Notes under the pieces: model-generated
Told to the model about the DNA's origin: nothing
What the model saw: only the letters and a program-made list of their open reading frames with translations
The model's database searches: none
NCBI GenBank assembly: GCA_004553625.1
Contig: SFKX01000016.1
Coordinates: forward strand, 1 to 63,678
DNA length: 63,678 nt
DNA from: Clostridiales bacterium
GTDB taxonomy: Bacteria > Bacillota_A > Clostridia > Oscillospirales > Oscillospiraceae
Reading direction: 5' to 3'
Position numbers and translations under genes: made by a program
Shown: positions 61,481 to 63,678 of the stretch, in pieces
Numbering within the stretch: the stretch's first letter is position 1
How the letters are laid out: each line of letters starts with the position of its first letter

Positions 61481-63085
61481 TTGAAGATAACTTTCCTGGG
61501 AGCGGCGCATGAGGTCACCGGAAGCTGCACCCTGGTAGAGGTCGGCAAGACGCGTTTCATCGTGGACTGCGGCATGGAGCAGGGGCGGGACATGTTCGAA
61601 AATCAGGAGCTGCCCGTCTCCCCGGCGGAAGTGGACTTCGCGCTTTTGACGCACGCCCACATAGACCACTCCGGCAAGCTGCCGCTTTTGGCGAAAAACG
61701 GCTTTTCCGGGCCGGTCTACGCCACGGCGGCGACCTGCTCGCTCGCGGACATCATGCTGCGCGACTCGGCGCACATCCAGATGAGCGAGGCCGAGTACAA
61801 GACCCGCAAGGCAAAGCGCGCCGGCGGCGCGCCCGTCGAGCCGCTCTACGACATAGACGACGTCGAGGCCCTGGTGAAGCGCCTGCGCCCCTGCGCCTAC
61901 GGCGAGCCCGTCCACGTTGCGGAGGGCGTGGTCCTGCGCTTCACGGACATCGGCCACCTTCTGGGTTCGGCCTGCATCGAGCTCTGGCTCACGGAGGACG
62001 GGGTCACGAAAAAGCTGGTGTTCTCCGGCGACGTCGGCAACACCAATCAGCCCATCCTGCGTGACCCGCAGACGGTCTGCGAGGCGGATTACCTCGTCAT
62101 CGAGTCCACCTACGGAGACAGGTCCCACGGCGAGGGCCGGCCCGACTACATAGGCGCGCTCTCGCAGATGATCCAGCGCACGCTCGACAGGGGCGGGAAC
62201 GTTGTCATCCCGGCCTTTGCCGTCGGCCGGACGCAGGAGATGCTCTATTTCATCCGCGAGATAAAGGAAAAGGGCCTTGTAAAGGGCCACGACGGCTTTA
62301 AGGTATATGTGGACAGTCCCCTCGCCATTGAGGCGACGAGCGTCTTTCTCCAGTGCGATACCAGCTTCCTCGACGACGAGACCCGCGCAATCCTGAACCG
62401 CGGCATAAACCCGCTCGTGTTCGACGGGCTGGAGGTCTCCGTCAGCTCAGAGGAGTCCAAGCGCATAAACGAGGACAGGGAGCCGAAGGTCATCATCTCC
62501 GCCTCCGGCATGTGCGACGCGGGCCGGATACGGCATCACCTCAAGCACAACCTCTGGCGGGCGGAGAGCCTTGTGCTCTTTGTGGGCTACCAGTCCGAGG
62601 GTACGCTGGGCCGTATGCTCTACGACGGGGCGAAGGAGGTCAAGCTCTTCGGCGAGAGCATCGCCGTTCGGGCGGAGATAAGCTGGCTGCCGGGCGTCTC
62701 CGGTCACGCGGACAAGAAGGGGCTCATCTCCTGGTTTTCGGGCTTTGAGAAGCGGCCGGGCCAGGTCTTTGTGAACCACGGCGACGACGGAGCCTGCGCC
62801 GAATTCACCCGCTGCCTGAACGAGGACTTGGGCTGCCGGGCCTATGCGCCCTACAGCGGCACGGTCTACGACCTCGCCCGGGGCGAATTCCTCTACGAGG
62901 CCCCGCCCGTCCCCGTGAAGCGGAGCGATGCGGCGGCGAAGAAGCCCATGAACCGTTACCTCGCGGCTTTCATCTCCGCAGCGGAGCGGCTGCTGCTCGC
63001 CGCAAAGTCCGCCGAGGGCAGGCCGAACAAGGAGCTCAAAAAGTGGACCGAGCGCATCGAAGCCATCCTGCGCGACATGAAGTGA
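61481..63085 (+). CDS. beta-CASP MBL-fold RNA hydrolase
   Basis: The 534-residue protein has the MBL motifs THAHIDHSGKLP near 52, GHLLGSACIELWL near 150, SGDVGN near 185 and the beta-CASP elements VESTYGDRSH, GRTQEMLYFI, SGMCDAGRIRHHL near 345 and SGHADKKGL near 405. These fit CPSF73/YsjB-like ribonucleases, distinct from RNase J. TTG start behind AAGGGAGG. A C-terminal tail rich in Lys and Ala is unusual. Confidence 0.92.
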   Translation: MKITFLGAAHEVTGSCTLVEVGKTRFIVDCGMEQGRDMFENQELPVSPAEVDFALLTHAHIDHSGKLPLLAKNGFSGPVYATAATCSLADIMLRDSAHIQMSEAEYKTRKAKRAGGAPVEPLYDIDDVEALVKRLRPCAYGEPVHVAEGVVLRFTDIGHLLGSACIELWLTEDGVTKKLVFSGDVGNTNQPILRDPQTVCEADYLVIESTYGDRSHGEGRPDYIGALSQMIQRTLDRGGNVVIPAFAVGRTQEMLYFIREIKEKGLVKGHDGFKVYVDSPLAIEATSVFLQCDTSFLDDETRAILNRGINPLVFDGLEVSVSSEESKRINEDREPKVIISASGMCDAGRIRHHLKHNLWRAESLVLFVGYQSEGTLGRMLYDGAKEVKLFGESIAVRAEISWLPGVSGHADKKGLISWFSGFEKRPGQVFVNHGDDGACAEFTRCLNEDLGCRAYAPYSGTVYDLARGEFLYEAPPVPVKRSDAAAKKPMNRYLAAFISAAERLLLAAKSAEGRPNKELKKWTERIEAILRDMK

Positions 63086-63115
63086 AAACAAAACCCCCCG
63101 CGCCCTTGCCTTTAT

Positions 63116-63145
63116 AGTGATAAGGAACTAAATTCACTTATCACT
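63116..63145. repeat. inverted repeat of unknown function
   Basis: AGTGATAAG and CTTATCACT are perfect 9-bp arms with a 12-base spacer, in an AT-rich gap at the change from the GC-rich core to the last genes. It has no T-run. Confidence 0.55.
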
Positions 63146-63172
63146 GTTGGCTGACGGTTTCGGGGTGCATAC

Positions 63173-63216
63173 AAAAGCCCGTCTGATTCCTAACAGGGAT
63201 TCAGACGGGCTTTTTT
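63173..63216 (+). terminator. strong intrinsic terminator
   Basis: AAAAGCCCGTCTGA pairs with TCAGACGGGCTTTT, with further pairing in the loop, followed by a T-run. It is flanked by A's and T's, so it works in both directions. Confidence 0.85.
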
Positions 63217-63241
63217 CTTAACAGTGTGGAGGTATAAGCCT

Positions 63242-63487
63242 ATGAATAAGCTCATTTCTTGCGAGTTCAATATTGATACGGCCTGTGTAGAGTTGAAGTT
63301 TGCTGATGGTAGCATGATCTCCATCGACTGCACCGCTGTTGAGGATGAGGTTGCCAAGAATATGTACCAGCGGTCAGAATTGGATTATCTGGTCTACAAT
63401 GACCCGGTTGGATATGCTGATCTGATCCTCAATGGTGACCCGGAGGAGTATCTGAGGAATGTGACGGATTATTCGTCTTTGGACTAA
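63242..63487 (+). CDS. DUF6061 family small protein
   Basis: The 81-residue protein (ISCEFNIDTACVELKFADGSMISIDC, MYQRSELDYLVYNDPVGYADLILNG) fits the DUF6061 family found widely in gut Firmicutes, often in or near conjugative elements. Function unknown. The ATG is nine bases after GGAGG. Codon use is AT-richer than in the rest of the window, which suggests a different origin. Confidence 0.75.
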   Translation: MNKLISCEFNIDTACVELKFADGSMISIDCTAVEDEVAKNMYQRSELDYLVYNDPVGYADLILNGDPEEYLRNVTDYSSLD

Positions 63488-63491
63488 TTGG

Positions 63492-63536
63492 AAAGTGTCA
63501 GCGCCGTGCTTTTCGTTGTCGGCGCTGGCACTTTTT
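63492..63536 (+). terminator. terminator after the DUF6061 gene
   Basis: AAAGTGTCAGCGCCG pairs with CGGCGCTGGCACTTT (one G-T pair) and TTTTT follows, four bases after the stop codon. Confidence 0.8.
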
Positions 63537-63573
63537 CTATTTACCATTAACTGGCCCTGCATATAATTACAGC

Positions 63574-63601
63574 TGTACATATCAAAAATTTCTGCTATAA
63601 T
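63574..63601 (+). promoter_or_regulatory. promoter for the truncated last gene
   Basis: TATAAT stands 16 bases after TGTACA, and GGGGG with an ATG follows about 20 bases later. Confidence 0.5.
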
Positions 63602-63622
63602 TAACAAAAAGGGGGCTATGAA

Positions 63623-63678
63623 ATGGGCGAACCTCTTGATTATGGGCATTTTGATATTGTTTTGGCTGAGTATTTGCA
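63623..63678 (+). CDS. 5' end of a gene cut by the window edge
   Basis: An ATG seven bases after GGGGG opens a frame MGEPLDYGHFDIVLAEYL that runs out of the window. The start vaguely recalls small helix-turn-helix proteins of mobile elements, but 18 codons are too few for a call. A second ATG five bases earlier in another frame is too close to the ribosome site. Confidence 0.4.
   Translation, partial: MGEPLDYGHFDIVLAEYL

Noticed and set aside
63374..63649. A 91-codon - strand frame over the DUF6061 gene
   Set aside because: It overlaps a supported gene and its terminator on the opposite strand and has no ribosome site or family resemblance.

Overview
The window reads as chromosomal DNA of a low-redundancy, high-GC Firmicute, most likely a gut Clostridium-class organism of the Oscillospiraceae type (inference). 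Reasons: strong GGAGG ribosome sites, many TTG and GTG starts, a DnaD/DnaI-type primosome pair, one bifunctional Rel protein, bacilli/clostridia-type housekeeping operons (recJ-rel-dtd, maf-mreC-mreD-mrdA, hisS-aspS, rsmE, lepA), a BMP-type nucleoside transporter and a DUF6061 gene. Genes are tightly packed with many 1-4 bp stop/start overlaps.

Layout. 0-10 kb: a DUF975 membrane protein, then a + strand operon recJ, rel, dtd, an MBL hydrolase, a DUF2974 protein and a TTG-started HTH/TPR regulator, then an MFS carrier. 9.99-10.24 kb: a non-coding hairpin-rich element framed by a 29-bp direct repeat. 10.3-17.2 kb: an eight-gene - strand operon made of a YtrA-like GntR repressor, two membrane proteins, an ABC ATPase and four tandem paralogous exported proteins of unknown function, driven by a consensus promoter overlapped by a perfect 10-bp palindrome. 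17.4-27.6 kb: a visibly less GC-rich sugar-use island with a LacI regulator, an RpiB-type isomerase, a CUT1 transporter without its ATPase, a class II aldolase, a kinase of the ADP-dependent phosphofructokinase/glucokinase type, an iron alcohol dehydrogenase, an AlsK-like ROK kinase and an AlsE-like 3-epimerase. 27.6-45.5 kb: - strand housekeeping (TcaA-like envelope protein, histidine phosphatase, cinA, thiI, yifB, an HpaI-type aldolase, aspS, hisS, a degenerate methylglyoxal-synthase-like gene, mrdA, mreD, mreC, maf, a U32 protein). 45.6-48.6 kb: + strand dnaD-like, dnaI-like and DUF2804 genes. 48.6-56.1 kb: a nucleoside uptake and salvage block (BMP lipoprotein, ATPase, two permeases and deoD on -, udk and tdk on +). 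56.1-63.1 kb: rsmE, a diiron ferritin-like protein, tRNA-Ser(GGA), tspO, pta, an XRE regulator with lepA, and a beta-CASP metallo-hydrolase. 63.1-63.7 kb: an AT-richer end with a DUF6061 gene and a truncated gene.

How it works together. The strongest unusual unit is the sugar island. Its ROK kinase, RpiB-type isomerase and RPE-fold epimerase match the logic and sequence signatures of the E. coli D-allose pathway (allose to allose-6-P to allulose-6-P to fructose-6-P). Here that path is joined to its own lower end: a putative ADP-dependent 1-kinase and a class II aldolase that would carry the product to triose phosphates, plus a different class of transporter. The nucleoside block pairs import with phosphorolysis and kinases. 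The GntR/ABC operon looks like an envelope-stress or export module whose four exported paralogs are its most obscure part.
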